A stretch of DNA of 64,000 nt, taken from the NCBI RefSeq assembly GCF_040054535.1, contig NC_090794.1:8980501-9044500 (forward strand), given 5' to 3'. Shown one piece after another: positions 28,065-42,500 of this stretch. Position numbers and translations under genes: made by a program. Source of the DNA: Antennarius striatus (taxonomy: Eukaryota; Chordata; Actinopteri; Lophiiformes; Antennariidae). Numbering within the stretch: the stretch's first letter is position 1; every line of letters starts with the position of its first letter. The notes under the pieces were generated by a model. It was not told where the DNA came from and made no database searches. It saw only the letters and a program-made list of their open reading frames with translations.

Positions 28065-29260
28065 TATTGCTGCAAAACATCTGATACAAATTAAAGGATT
28101 GATTAAGTAACTACACCCAGAATCAAATAAAAAAAGATTTATGTAACTGCCTTTCAATTTGTTTTCTCTGGATTGATCTAGAAATTAAGCCCAAATATGT
28201 GTATCATTTTAGACAGACAGCCTGATTATTGATAGAACGTATGTGGGTCTCCAGACAACCAGTGTGGAGATTACCTCTATTTTAATCACCGGTGTAAATA
28301 TAATATACATGCCACGGGTTTTCAACAGAGGTGACTCAGCCGCCTTCAATTATAGATAAATTTGTATTCAGTTCCAACTCTATCACACTCCTCATTACAT
28401 ATTCCTATGTGTGAATACGTAATGAGGGTAGATTCAAGACCACTTGAAAGCTTTGTTTTCCATACATTGCGGGAGCAAATCAGTTTTCATCTTAATCCAA
28501 ATCAATGAGAAGGTGATAATAACACATCCGTCACTTCAGGCTTCAAATCCTTTCCCCACGGTATCGCACGAAATACGTAAGAACCTGTTATAATGCCCAG
28601 TAGTAACTGAAGGGTTTGTATATAATGGCCCCTCTCAAACTGATGACTGAAGTAAACAATTTTTTTCAGTCTGGATACACAAGATAAGCCTCCAAGCAAG
28701 ATGGTATTACATGACAATGAGACACTATTTTTCATAATACATTCATACATTTGATTTGCATTATTTGTGATCAAATCATTTCATGCTGAAAATTTCCATC
28801 ATCACAGCCCAGAATGAAATAAATAAAACTGATGTCCAGGCCAGTAAGAAAAGACAAATTGCTATCTACTCTTTTAACTATCCAAGCCACTATTTTGTTG
28901 TATGTTTTAGTTTAATTAAACTGAAAATAAAATTGCAGTTTATGCAATTTAATTGCCAGCACAAGTATTTTGCTTTAGGTATCTGCTGTCACTTCTAATG
29001 GGAGGGTGGAGTTTGTTGCACACATAGCTGTGATACTGAATATCAACACGTTTTTCTGTTGATTAATCTGAAAAAGACCTTAAAATGATTAAGGGGCCAT
29101 TGTTGTAATAAAGTTAAATGTCCTTTGATGTCAACATCAAATTATTATTATTTTCTTTTTAATTTCAATCAAGAAAGCAGGATGCAGTCATGATTCTAGG
29201 GTTACATGATTGAGGGCTGGTCATTTCACTTAAAGAAAGTACCAGCTTATGTTGCCAGGG
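28065..29260. other. Non-coding region
   Basis: No gene or transposon supported. A short inverted repeat 'cattacatattc...gaatacgtaatg' occurs near 28,393-28,424. Confidence 0.45.
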
Positions 29261-29268
29261 ATAGGAAA

Positions 29269-29383
<115 letters not shown>

Positions 29384-29539
29384 AACCTACACAACACAAA
29401 CTGGAACAGGCACACAACCCAGTCACAGCCATACACATGTGGTATAAAAGGTCGGAACTTAAAAAGTAAAATAAATATAACATGGCCTCACTTGCCTCAG
29501 TTAACTACTCCACGATTTTGCAAAAATGGCTTCTCAGGT

Positions 29540-29690
29540 GGAACTTGGAAGGCGTGTGTTCCATTATATCTGGCATTAAACTAACAGCAATGAAATGAAC
29601 ATCACTCCAACAATTAATCATGTTGGTGGTGGAAGTATGATGGTCTGGGGCTGCTTTGTTTTGCTCCTTGGTGTTGTCATGACTCCCGCC
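29540..29690 (+). mobile_element. Tc1-like transposase relic
   Basis: The plus strand encodes 'NHVGGGSMMVWGCF' at about 29,617-29,660. This is the conserved HGGGSIMVWGCF box that precedes the second catalytic aspartate block of Tc1-like DDE transposases. The upstream part is degenerate and contains an in-frame stop; no terminal repeats are obvious nearby. It is a short dead fragment. Confidence 0.7.
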
Positions 29691-30590
29691 AAGACTTAAG
29701 TTTTTCTTTTTATCAATCTATCCATTTTAGTGTTTTTTGGTACTCAAGTCTCCTGTCATTTCAGAGTCTTCTCTGCATCTTTGCACTCAACAAGTTCATC
29801 CACTTCCCCTGTATTGCCTCGGCCACCGGATGATGATGCCCCAATTTGTCTTTACCCTCACTTCTGACAGATTGTTAGCATGAAATCTGTTTCTGTTTTG
29901 AAGCTGCTGTTGCCAAGGGAAGCATAACTAGTTATTACTGTAAGTGGTAAAAAAACAATTAGGTAAATACTTTTTCCCAGTACTCTACTATGGTTTTCAG
30001 CAACATTGTTTTTAGACTTCTAGAAATTCTTCTGTAATTAAGGTGATGAGTGAAGCTAAACAAAAGTAATCATCATATTCTCCACATTGAACTAAGACTG
30101 AAGGGGTTTGATGTTTATATAGCGTTTTCTAAACCCATATGTTCATAATTTCATTACTTGCCTGAAGGACAGAATAGTTCATCTACTACATACTGTATGC
30201 CACACTGTCGATATTTTCCTGTATGGCCTTTCAGTAATTAGAACCATAGAAAATATGTACCAGTAATTACGTAAAATGCCAAATCACACTTGCATAAGAT
30301 TATAATTGATACAGCAGGGAATAAGCAGAAGAACAGATTTTGCTGGTTTGTTTCATGAATTGTAAATTCTCACCGGATTTTTATCTCACTGCTGAAGGCA
30401 TGGGGTTATGAGGCTGATCCATGTAATTACAAATGATCAGAAATTAATAGGATGCAATCTCGCAGCAAAAGCTCAAGGAATACAGAATGCTTTTTCTTTG
30501 GGTCGATTTTTCTTTATCCACTGTCCACTTGAGGCTATATTATATTATATAAGCAGTGGATATATGCAATTTCCTCTGGGATTAATAAAG

Positions 30591-30810
<220 letters not shown>

Positions 30811-33800
30811 TTATTAGTGGTAGTAGATTAAATCAACTATGTTTAATTATGTGTAATGAATTCATTGCTTCAATTAGCCACACCACTTCTCCCAATGCCA
30901 TCATAAAGTGACAGATAATAGATAAAGTCATAATGATTTGAATGGCAATTCAAATATAAAAATTCTGGTATCTTTCACACAGCACAGGTTGTTTATTTTC
31001 CATCATGCTAAATCTGCTGTTCTTGGAAAGGGCCTCGATGTAACGTTGTTAAGATCTGGTGCTAAAAAAGATGAGTGACGTGTATTTATCTGGTTGACTA
31101 TTTGTTGGAAGGTAGTATACAGGTAGCTGTTAGTGCCATTAAGTTGGAACCACAGACAGTTAAATCCATCTGTTCAAGTATTTTAGTTTTTTAGCAGCTT
31201 GTGTGTTTTTTGTTTTAGTGTTTTTTTGTCTATTCAGTATAAGGAGGATCCCATGACTTCGATTTTATAATTCATAATGGTTGTATTACCTATTTTCCAC
31301 CCTGGGTGCTCAGTTACCTCCTAATTCTTACTTCATATTAAACATTGAGATATCAGAGTGTTGGTAAATTTCCAATCACAAAAAACACCCCTTAATGTCA
31401 AATGTCTCAAACTCTACTGAATGAAACTGAGATAAAACTTGCTTTTTAGCTTCAAAGGTCAACATTTGAGGTCAATGCTGAGGCAAGGAGAAAGAAAGAA
31501 ACAAAAAAACATGGAATTTCTTTTCAAAATGATACGGAGTTGAGGAAGAGAAATAAGGAGACATGGTGGATGTGATCTTTCCTGAGCAATTCATTATCTG
31601 AGGTCTTCAGTCAATCCCCAGGGCCCCTCCATATGAGTGGATCATCTTACCCCCCTATGCTGTGTTCGTGTTCATCTGTCAGCTTCAGGAAAAGTCAGCT
31701 TTGAATTACGGCACGTGTGGAACTACGCCGCAGCGTCCTCTGGACTTGATAATTTGATCATTCTTGTCTGAACACATAGAAGAATACTGAAATAACTTGC
31801 AATTACAAAAGTGTGTCTTATTGTCCATCTGTTATCACTATGCAGCCAATGCTGTTGAAAATCCTGCTACTCCAGTAGATTTTGCAGTCTACAATTCTCC
31901 TTTAATTTGATGTTGCTGGGATCGGTGTTTATTTGAAACAGTAAAATAAAAATAATTCATTAAAGTCAGATTCAGACTTGGGTTTTAAAAATATTTGCAT
32001 GCCTCATCAGACGGTACACCTTCTTCACATATGAAAATAGAAATCTCAGGTATGGATTCTTTGATAAACACTTTTTCAGTAGTGCTTTAGTTGTACTCAA
32101 TGAACTGAAGACGAGACACATGCTTGATATTTTTCAGAATATCAACGTCACTGTTGGCCGTGGATCTACATTTTTTTAGAAGAAGAGCCATCCAAACACT
32201 TAATAATTCACTCGTTTACAAAACAATAAAGAAAACAAGCTGAACATATCTGACTATTGCTTGGTAATTGTAAGTAGGCTCATTAAATATGTTGTAAGCT
32301 TTAAACTTATTATACCATAATTAAAATGAATCATTAATAATCATCTCCAAAGGAAATGGTTGTCAGTTGAACATATATGATTGGCCAGGGTAAACTATAC
32401 TAAAGATCATCCACTCTTAACAGGAAATCAGCAGTGTTGAACATGTAAACAAACAGTATTTATCACACCAATCTAGTCTGGCTGACCACACAAAACCCTT
32501 CAAACACCAATTCCAGCAGTTGTACCTTGAAAGCACGTATTCAGCGCAATAACCATTCGAGGCATCGTTCACACACCAATAGAATAATAATTTACAGGTA
32601 ATCATGTTCAGTATCTTGACCAAGGATATTTTGACATGTAGACTGCAGGGGAGCAAACCACTGACCTTTTAATAAGTAAATAATAACCCTACCACTGATC
32701 CACAGTCATCTCAGCATCAGCTAACAAAATTAAATGAGACAGCATCTGTTCCTCAGATAACATTCTAATTATTTGAACACCACACACAAAAAAAAATAAT
32801 TTGTGACCGAAGATATCAGAAGCTATTTCATGACCTGGATCAGTGAAGCTAAAAATATGACACACTCTGGTAATATTAGAAAATAAACACAGAATAAAAC
32901 ACAGGAGCCACCTCAGCGTTGCCCGATGGAGATAAATACATTATTCCAAAGGGTTAAAATCATCTTGGAAAATTACTTACAGGAACATAATTTAGCCATT
33001 ATTTGAAAAACTCAGAATTGGTTTTATGGATTGGACAGAAAAACAAACTCAGATACATTGATCACTTTGTCCTCCACTAACACCAACAAGGTGATAATTA
33101 GCATGTCATTGAAAGGACAGCGTCACTGTCAGGTTTTTAACACCTTCTTTAATTATACATGCCATGTAATTTCACTGGACCATCTAATGCTTTGTTAGCA
33201 AACACAGTGTTAAGATTCAAAGCTTGTGTTGTGAAGACTTGCTCCATGTGGGTAGGAGGTGAAAAGCACTTTTCGAACAGAAAGCCTATTAAGCTGCATA
33301 ATCTCTTGACTCAGTTTGCCAAACAGTAATTTGCTTTTACCTGGTTGGTGATTTAATTTTATTGAAAAGAAATGTAAATTCACACCCCTCCACACACCTT
33401 ATATTCTCTCTACAAAGAACTTTGCTCTCATCAAAATGAAAAATATTGTTTTCATGAAATTATATCATTTTCAGTACCACAGGATTATCATTACTGATTT
33501 GAGTTCTGAAATCTTTGAAAGAGAACAGAACACAGAGATTCAAAGACAGAAGTGTAAATACTGTACTGTTAACTCTTACGGTTGAGTGTCATATTATGAT
33601 AGAAAATTATATATAATGCCATGAATTTTTTTTCTTAATTTCCCTTCGGGGATTATAACAGTGTATAAAATTAAATATAAAAAAAAAAGAAAGCCAAAGA
33701 AGCCACAAATAACAAACCCTTCATCTGATGTCACAAATTTTCAACAAATTGCAAACAAAAGAAGGTGTGCGCTCAGGCTTATTACCAACCAGTAAGTGCA

Positions 33801-34530
33801 GATGATAATCAGTAATGATAATCAGATGATGTCATCCAGTTTGCGGTAGATCTTTGTGTTGAATAAAATCAACTGAAGAACCATCTTGGATGAGATGAAA
33901 CCTCCTCAGGCTTTTCCTGGAAGCCCAGTTGACTTAATATAACGGATGCATTTATTATCTGCAGTGTTTGTTTGTGGCATCCTCTTTAGAATACAGATAC
34001 AGCTTATGCATATAAGCGCATCTTGTGCCTCCTGTTGTTTGAATGCATGATTTTATTTTGCACAAGTTACATAGTTTCTTCCAAGGACAACAGTTCCAGG
34101 TATTACTTCATTGCTTTTTCAATTAAATTGTTGTTATTTTTTTCATTTTTCATTACAGCCTAAAAAAAGTTCACTTGTACATATCAAGCAACAAACACAA
34201 AGATTGAATTGAATTAGTCAGACATGAAAAGAAACCCTGCCAAAAATATTTTTTCAGCCATTATAGTAAGAGTGTTGACAACAAACATCCCCACACCTCT
34301 CAACTGTTTTATTCGAAGACTTCTTGTTGCTACTGACGATCACTGTTTCACTACAGATTAAGTTCCAGCAAACAGCCACAAACATCTTTTGAAAAGTCTG
34401 CAACATTTAGTTTAAATGTTTATTTGCTGACAAAGTGCTTTAGCAAACTGGTTTACAAGCACGAGAAACCCTGTTTAAACAGCCTCCTCAAAGCTGTTGT
34501 ACCTTTATTGTGCTTTATTTTACTGTTACA
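30811..34530. other. AT-rich non-coding region
   Basis: No supported gene. At about 33,640-33,670 there is a 'tttcccttcggggattataa' word, the tail of the same retroelement group as elsewhere in the window. At 33,880-33,925 a 'cttggatgagatgaaacctc' word occurs that has a diverged partner at 38,562-38,585. Confidence 0.45.
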
Positions 34531-34540
34531 ACGTTACAAA

Positions 34541-34871
34541 GGGGCAGCATGGTGGTTGTGTTGCATCACAGCAAGAAAGTTTCAGGTTTTAGTCTTTCAG
34601 TGCAGAGTTTGTATGTTCTCCATGTGTCTGTGTGGGTTCTCTCTCGGTTCTCTGACTTCCTCCCACCTCCATAAAGTATGCAGCTTGGGTGAATTGATCA
34701 AATTAAATTGACCATAGGTGTGAGTGTATGTGGGACTTTTTTTTTTTTTTTTTGTCTTTTGATGCTCTGGCATTGTGTCCGGAGTGTACCGTGCCTCTCG
34801 GATGTAGTCAGCTGGGATAGCTTTCCAGCAGAAGCAGAAGAGGTAGCTGTAGATGACAGATGAGAAGATTA
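34541..34871 (+). repeat. Interspersed fish repeat, full-length-like sense copy
   Basis: It begins 'ggggcagcatggtggttgtg' and 'cacagcaagaaagtttcagg', then 'gtgcagagtttgtatgttct' and 'ctgtgtgggttctctctcgg'. It ends with 'gtcagctgggatagctttcc' and 'gaagatt' before a GATG array. This is the best copy in the window of the family also at 5,303-5,806 and 57,655-57,865. No coding capacity. Confidence 0.7.
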
Positions 34872-35004
34872 AGATGGATGGATGGATGGATGGATGGATG
34901 GAATGATGGATGGATGGATGGATGGATGGATGGATGGATGGATGGATGGATGGATGGATGGAAGGATGGATGGATTGATGGATGGATTGATGGATGGATG
35001 GGTG
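34872..35004 (+). repeat. (GATG)n tail array
   Basis: About 32 ATGG/GATG units with several single-base changes. It directly follows the interspersed repeat and is its expanded 3' tail. Confidence 0.97.
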
Positions 35005-36190
35005 GAAGTTACAAGGGTGCAACCAGGCAATGCGGTTCCTCAACTAAAAAAATAGACATCTCTGCAAACTTGGTTTTTAATAGATAATGCTTTCTATTTG
35101 CTTTATTCTCATAACAGAGAGTTTACACTGGCCAACTAAACAATAAATTCGAGCTTCAAGTGCATATCTGTTGGAGGCACGTGAAAAAGATTTATTCCTT
35201 TATATGGACCACTGCTGATGGTATATTGCTGACATTATCCATGGTAAATAGCTTGTTGCTATGTACTGTCATTCCTCGTGTGCATCTTGTAGTGGAGGAC
35301 CATTCAACGACAATGCAATTAACTGAACCTAATCCTCTGTCTCCCTCTTGTTCTTTTATCCTCTGCATCAAAAATAATCACAAGCACCTGTTCCTCCTTC
35401 ACTCCTCCGTAAATCTGTGAGGGATGATAAATCTGCTGTGAGGTATGGATTGTGTGCAATAAAAGGGAAACATGGACAAGTACATTCCTGATTTGTAAAT
35501 ATATGCTAAACAGAGCCAATTTATGTTATCCAAAAGATGAGGTGATGTGCAGGCTGTAGGATTTTTGGAGATAGAATCAAATCTGAAATGGCCTCACACA
35601 AATAATTCATTGCAGCTGAAGTTTCAACTGCAAACAACAATGCTCTTGTTTGCAAATTATAATGGCCTTATTTACAGTAAAAACTCAGAAACCTCCCCAA
35701 GGCTTGTTTATTGTCCCAAATGCGTCATAACTGCCTGAACAGTGAGGTCTTACGTCAATCAAAGATGTTAAAAAAAACCAATCCCTTCCTTTAACTGAAT
35801 TTAACAAATACTAAACATAATAATTAAAGAATACCGAATTGCGTGGTACGTATCTCTATCGATCTGTTACGATGAAAAAAAAAAAAAACCCAATTTTGAT
35901 TTTCATGAAATAGAAATAGGCAGCCGATCTAAATCTATGAATAATCCATCATGTCTTAGATGCAGCCTCTAAATAAGAATCTGCTTTGAGGCAGGTGGCA
36001 GCGACACTGGAGCGCTTGAAGATCTGCCCATAAGACTTTATACACTGTTATTACAACATACACTCCGATAGCCAATCAGATTTTTCTATAGCATGAAGTG
36101 ACGATCTCATGAATACTGTATATTATTTGCACTCACACACATTTTCCTATGTATCCAAGGGGTGTTAAAGCACCAACTCGTAACTGGAGG
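35005..36190. other. Non-coding region upstream of the opsin
   Basis: No exon or transposon is supported. It may contain distal control elements of the opsin, but I cannot identify any. Confidence 0.4.
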
Positions 36191-36229
36191 ACTGTGCGCC
36201 AAAGTTCAGGTTTCATTCATCGTTTCTGT

Positions 36230-36420
36230 TCTAAGCCGTGAAGACAGGGTGTCACACGGTAGCGGAGGGGGGTCTGGATGACAGCCTTGTCCTCGTTGAC
36301 GCTCGTTGTCGCCTCGGGGCTCAGTTGGAGCAGCGGACGGCGGTGCGCTGCGCTCTGATCCCCTCTCCGCTCCCAACGGGCTACAGATGAACATGAGGAC
36401 GGAACCATTCCACGGTGCCG
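36230..36420 (+). promoter_or_regulatory. GC-rich patch just upstream of opsin exon 1, possible promoter/5' UTR
   Basis: This patch is much richer in G, C and CpG than the surrounding AT-rich DNA and lies 95-285 bp upstream of the opsin start codon. That position suits a promoter or first untranslated sequence. There is no clear TATA box. Open frames run through it on the minus strand without recognisable domains; I regard them as by-products of GC content. Confidence 0.35.
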
Positions 36421-36514
36421 TGTTTTAACTTCACCCAATCCATGAAAACGTTTTTTTTTATTTTTTTTATTTTCGAGGAACTGTTCTTCTCTTTCTTACT
36501 CATCACAGTCCCAA

Positions 36515-36584
36515 ATGGATATCTACAAATCTGCTTTGTCGCCAGAGTTGGACATTGGCGTGGGTTGTTACCTGATGGTCGTAG
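36515..36584 (+). CDS. Opsin exon 1 (start of TM1)
   Basis: Encodes the first 23 residues, [20 protein letters not shown] and onward, and one base of a glycine codon. The donor is GTAG|GTGAGC. The context ccaaATGg is acceptable for initiation. The very short N-terminus before TM1 lacks an N-glycosylation motif. The exon is short and was found by its match to the phase-1 acceptor of exon 2. Confidence 0.85.
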
Positions 36585-39500
36585 GTGAGCCAGTTTGATA
36601 GAATTTGACTTTTAAGACGCGCAGATGTGTGCTTGTCTTGATGTTTGCTTTGATTGGTGCAGTTACATGTGCGTTTAATTTGTAATTCAGTCATTTATTC
36701 CCATTGATATTACAATGAAGTAGTGCTGGATTGTGCGTAATTTAAACTATATTTTACCGCTGAATAAAGTCAACTGGACTTGTAGGATAAAAACTTGTTT
36801 GCCTCTCGTCTAAGACGCTTCTTTGACAAAAATGAAAACTACACTCAAAACTATATGATTGCATTGTGTAAAAGTAACATGTAGTAATGTAATTAAATAA
36901 TGGTGACATTAAAATATACATGAGGACCCTCTGTGAAGAAATAGTTGTAATCCACTTGATTTATTTATCAGAACTGACAGAAGCCTGCTGATAAAGACGA
37001 TACCCAAGCTTTTTTAATTTAAATGTAAAACTGTGTATTAGTGTTACTGTCAGAACAATGCATGTACATGATTATGACAGCAAAGACAGACCATTACCAC
37101 ACAGAATGGTTCCTACTAAGGATTATGTCATCTGCTGTCATCTCACGCAGTGACTCTTGACACTTTGAATCTTAATCAGAAAGCTGTGACTCAAAAACAG
37201 ATTGATATGTTTATTACAATGGATGATAGTGGATTTGGAAACAGCGGCACACCCAAAAATGGCAGTTTGTTGTTTTTTGTGATTTTTAAAAAAATGCTGA
37301 TCCCCACATGAAAATGTGTTCTTTGTATTTGACCTCTCCCGGAGGAGCAGTGGGCAGCCATAACTCTTGATTGCTAAAGGACATGTCAATCTATGTAAAC
37401 TTGGGGAATTGGGGCTCAAAGCGCTGACCTCCTGATAAGTGGGTAAAGCTCTTATCACCTAAACCATGTGAATCTGCTGTTAGATGGGCTGTGATGATCC
37501 ACCCACCCATCCTTCCATCCATCCATCCATCCATCCATCCATCCATCCATCCAATCCATTCATCCATTCCATCCAACCATCCATCCATGTTCGTGTAGAC
37601 GAGTCAACCATAATAGTCGTGTCTACCGCTGCTTCTTTCGTTTTGTGGGTCACAGGTGCGCTGGACTCTTGGATGTGCTTAGCTTAATTTAGTTTACTTG
37701 GTTTAGCTTAGGTTATTTTGGCACAAATATTGCAAGTACAAGAAATCTGTTTTTTTAAAATAAAATCTGTGAACATATGCACTAAATCTGAAAAATATAT
37801 GTATTGCTTTGTGACATGTTTGTATGATGCCATTTTAATTTGTTTGTGTAGAGAGTTCACCCCTTAAGGTGATGTGTATATATTTATCTGTGCACAACAA
37901 AGATCTGTTTGCGTCTCCCTTGACCCCTCCCCCATGACGCACCCTGCCTTTCACATAATCCCTTCCCAATCAATATTGTACCATTTAACAATATTGAGTC
38001 TTGTTGGGTTTAGCATTAAGACGTTATGGTTCCCTGACCAGTGTGTGAGTTTTTCATTTAATACAAAATAAATGTATTTCTATAGTTGCATACTTAAAAC
38101 TCTGTGCGTCAAATTTCCACTCATCCATACTGACTTAACATACTCTGTGGATCATGCCCTCTTAGGGCATTTCATTTTTGTGCTTCCTTTTGTTTTATTG
38201 TCATAAGAATATATTTGCCTTCTGAATCTACGCTTGTTCTACTTAATTTTCTCACCGTCCAGGAGGAGCACTCGCCATCAAACCTTGATATCATAACGTT
38301 CATAGTGTGTTTGTGGTCGTCCATTCTGATAATCTGTAAAAGGTGGTAAAAAATTATATCCAGCAGATCTCTGGATAAACTGGAACAGACTGACTCACAA
38401 GGTAAGTCAAAGTTTAATCCAGTTTTCCTCGGGTGGGGTCCTACAGATCATAGGAGAAACCTATAGGACTGGGTTTCAATGACCCCATTATAATGAGTTT
38501 GACAACTGAAACTAGGTTAAATATCTAGAACTCCCCACCAGCCATTTCAGAACTGAAAGAGCCTCTTGGATGAGACGCAATACATCTGTAAGATTTATCT
38601 GCTGGTCCAGTTCACTTTATACAACACAGAAATGGCTGAGAATGTCCATAGACATGTTTCCAGAGATTTGCTCTGTGTTGATGACAAGGGCAACCACCGG
38701 CCACCCAGCAAAGTTCCTAATGATTGAGCTGCTGTCACCAACTTGATTTCATTTCAGTAACTAATGGGACTCGATCTAACAGCTGCATTGTACGTAGTTG
38801 TCAATGGAAATTTGTCACTGACTTACTACCTCAAAAAGGAAAACACACATTGACTTAAACAAAATCCAACAAATCAAACCGTGATGGTGCACTCTTTCAG
38901 TCCAACTAGTTTACTACTGTAGGATGATGTAGGTGATGTAAATTTGCTCTGGAAATGGATTGAGTTGGATTCATGAATTGAGGTAACCTGTGATATTCTT
39001 CTCTATAGAGTGTTTGGATGTGGTTAAGTGCTGTCACCATGAGATCTACAATACTAACTATATACTGTATATCAGTGCACTGAAGAACATTTCAGTAGGT
39101 TCTGTAAGTAATTCTGGAAAAACTGTCTTTTGATTCCATTGTTAAAAAAAGTCTCTCATCTACAAAGGATGGTAGAACTTGAAACCGTCCAAATTTGAGC
39201 GGCGTGAATGAATGATACACGGTATGAACTACATTTAAAGTCCAACTCAGCCCCGGAACTGTCGTCAGCACTTTACAGGTTTAATTCAGCATAAACCCTT
39301 CATTAAACTTCAACTTGTCTTTCAAAGAGACTGAGTTTAATGCACCACTTATTGAGCATTAGTGATGTCATACTTTTATTTTGTCACCTCCATATGGAAC
39401 CAGAGTGTTTTGTGTTGGATTTTGTTATACCTTTCATTTGTAGGTTGTGAAAAGATGAAGCTGGGGGTCATAAACAGAAACATGTAACATCTGTTCTGGG

Positions 39501-42500
39501 GCCCAGTGTTTGTTTTACATTTTCACTCACTTACTTACATTCATTCATTCAAAATGTCAGATCTGTTCCCTCTTACCTCTTTCCGTCATTATGTTAGTGT
39601 GTACTCATTGTGAGGTGTTTTGCCTGTCTTCTAATTCAGAAGAACACCATGGTTGTGTTGGCTGTATCAAGTTAATAAGTGTCCAAAACAAACAGAGGAG
39701 GTCGGGGGAGATCCCTTGTCTGCTCCTGGTGTGTCAGCAAGGGGAGTAATGTTGTGTTATTGTTGTGGGAAAAAGACAAAATGGACATTGTTATTATACA
39801 CATGTTATGTTGTTTTGTTTTGCTTTTTTTATGAAGCAACATGTGCAAATGCAAATTATTATGAATTTAGTTGTTAAGTATTTCCATGGAACTGTTTTGG
39901 AAAAAATGGCATAGCATATACTATTAAATACATATCCTTTCTCTACTGACAAATATGTCCTAATTACATTTAAAATTTCTTAATGACAAGGCTTCTGGAG
40001 CTCCAATCAAGACAAAAATGGAAATGCAGATGATTTTGTGATTTATTTTTAATTAAAAAAAATTCCAGTGATGACATGAAGAAGAGAATTGTGATGTTCT
40101 TCCTTACAGAGACATCTTACATCTTATAATACAATTATAGGCAGCTGTGGCGTCTGTGTCATACTGTATATTAGTTTTCTCGTTATTGTTCAATCGTTTG
40201 TGTCCTCATTTTCACCCCTCCTTTGTTGTTCTAAATTTGCAATAACTGCCGCCATCAACTGCATTTTTTACTCTCTATTTTAGGCCGATATTAATGTATA
40301 CTAGTTATTATTATTACTCACTTAACTGACAGTAAAGGATATTGGATTCTGATTCTCACTTTCATCTCTGTGTGTCCCAGGTGTTCTGTCCATCATGGGA
40401 AATATATTGGTCATCATCATGGCGTTCAGGAAGTCATCCAGAATGAAACCCCCGGAGCTGCTGTGTGTGAATCTGGCACTGACAGACCTTGGAGCAGCTA
40501 TATCCATGTACCCCTTGGCTGTAGCTGCAGCCTGGAGCCACCACTGGCTTGGAGGCAATATTTCCTGCACTTACTATGGTCTAGTGGGGTTCTTCTTTGG
40601 TGTTGCCAGCATCATGAACCTGACTATTTTGGCCATAGTGCGATTCATCGTGTCCTTCAATTTGCAATCTCCAAGTGAGTAATTCATTGCTTGTGAATTG
40701 AAAAAAAATACTTCTTCCAAGCTCTCTGTAAAACCTTTTTTGCCACATTATTTTCCGAATGCATCAATATTTAAGAAGTGACTCTTCCTGTGGAAAATGA
40801 AATTTGGAGGAGTGTGTTTAATGCTGAAAATTTATGCTACCAAACTTCATCAATGGCAGTCACTTAAATCAATAATTTAAATCAGCACAGCTCATACCTA
40901 ACCGTCCAGGATTTTAAATGGCTGTACTTCAATAAGAGAAAAATAAGAAATGTGTGCATAGAATTCAGTAATTATCTGATCCTATTCAATTGTAAGGTTA
41001 ATCATTTATGTAATTGTCAAATAGATATGCCAGGACATGTCAATGTCAGAGTTAACATTTCAAACATATTATATTTTCTGCTTTTATTGTTAAAAAAACA
41101 AAACAAATAGACCACAATGCAACAATACACAATTTGTAATGCGGCAAAATACTCACATGGATACAGGACTGTATACTTACTATATTTATGCAAAGACACA
41201 AAAGCAATTATAAAATCTTTTTTTATTTACTTCAACTAGAAAGACACTGATATGTGTAAAACATCAATGAATCAGAAACATCCAATTTTGCTAATCCCCT
41301 TCAACATATCCTCAATTTAAACAGTACAAATACAGTGTGCCTCGCGCATTTGCGCATCAGAGCTCGCAACTTCACCTCATCGTGGATTTTTGGAAGGCAG
41401 TAACATGATACCGTATGCGCATTCTATTGGTTGATGGCATCCGGAAGTGCGCTATGTTCCGTGAGTGTCGGACTTTTGTGAGACACAAAACTGCTTTAAA
41501 CAGTCGATAAGAATGTGGGGAAAGGAAATATAGGTAGAAGGTGGTTTAATATCTGTATGGGGAGGGTTCATAAACGTTTAAATTACCGTAAATAATAAGA
41601 TTAATAGTTCATTGTTTTATTGTGGAATTCATTAATCGTGTGTGGTTCCTGGAACGCATTATGCGCGAGGAACGAGGGGGCGCTGTAGTACATTTAATGT
41701 TAGCTTTTGTAAAATTTTCTTTCTGGATTTGATTCCAGCATCACATTTTTGCTGACGATCCTGTCCAACTAATAAACAAATTCACAGAGGACATGTTCTG
41801 TCTCTTAGTAACTATTACTTTCTTTCTTGTTCTTTCTTAATCTGAAAGCGGTACTAAAAATGGTCAATAATTGTCCCCTTAATTTAATTTGATTTACATG
41901 TAGTACATGTCTATTTCTTGGCCTTAACATCTGTAGTAATGATCCAATAAATTATTTATATTTGCTCCTGACAAGTGGCTACAAAAAAGACCACTGGTCT
42001 ATAGTATGGCATGAACAGCATAAAAAAACACTGACCATTCTTTTTTTGTCAGAAGATCAGAAAATCAGCTGGAAGATGGTGAAGATCCTTTGCATCTGGA
42101 TCTGGCTCTACGCTCTGGTCTGGGCTCTGTTGCCCATGCTTGGATGGGGAGAGTATGGACCGGAGACTTTCGGTATCTCCTGCTCTCTGGCCTGGGCACA
42201 AATGAAAGATAAAGGCTACTCTTTTGTTGTCTGCATGTTCACCTTTAACCTTGTCCTCCCTTCTGTCACCATCATCTGCTGTTACTTTGGCATTACAATC
42301 AACCTCTATTTCATGAACAAAAATTCGCTGAACAATCGAGTCCCCAACATTGTCAAGCTCCATCGGAGACTACTGATAGTAAGTAAATCTTCCTGAGAAT
42401 AAAGATTTCTTATTATAGTTTAAGTCAATTTGGTGAAGGTTATCTTGAGTCATTTCCATTAACCTCCAATATTATGATAAAAAATAACATTCACATTAGT

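Noticed and set aside
36273..36291. Similarity of 'ctggatgacagccttgt' to 'ctggatgacggccttgt' at 13,751
   Set aside because: A single near-match of this length is about what chance gives in 64 kb, and the flanks do not align.
36206..36438. Two overlapping minus-strand frames in the GC-rich patch upstream of the opsin
   Set aside because: No known domain, no splice support, and overlap in two frames; stop codons are simply rarer in GC-rich DNA.
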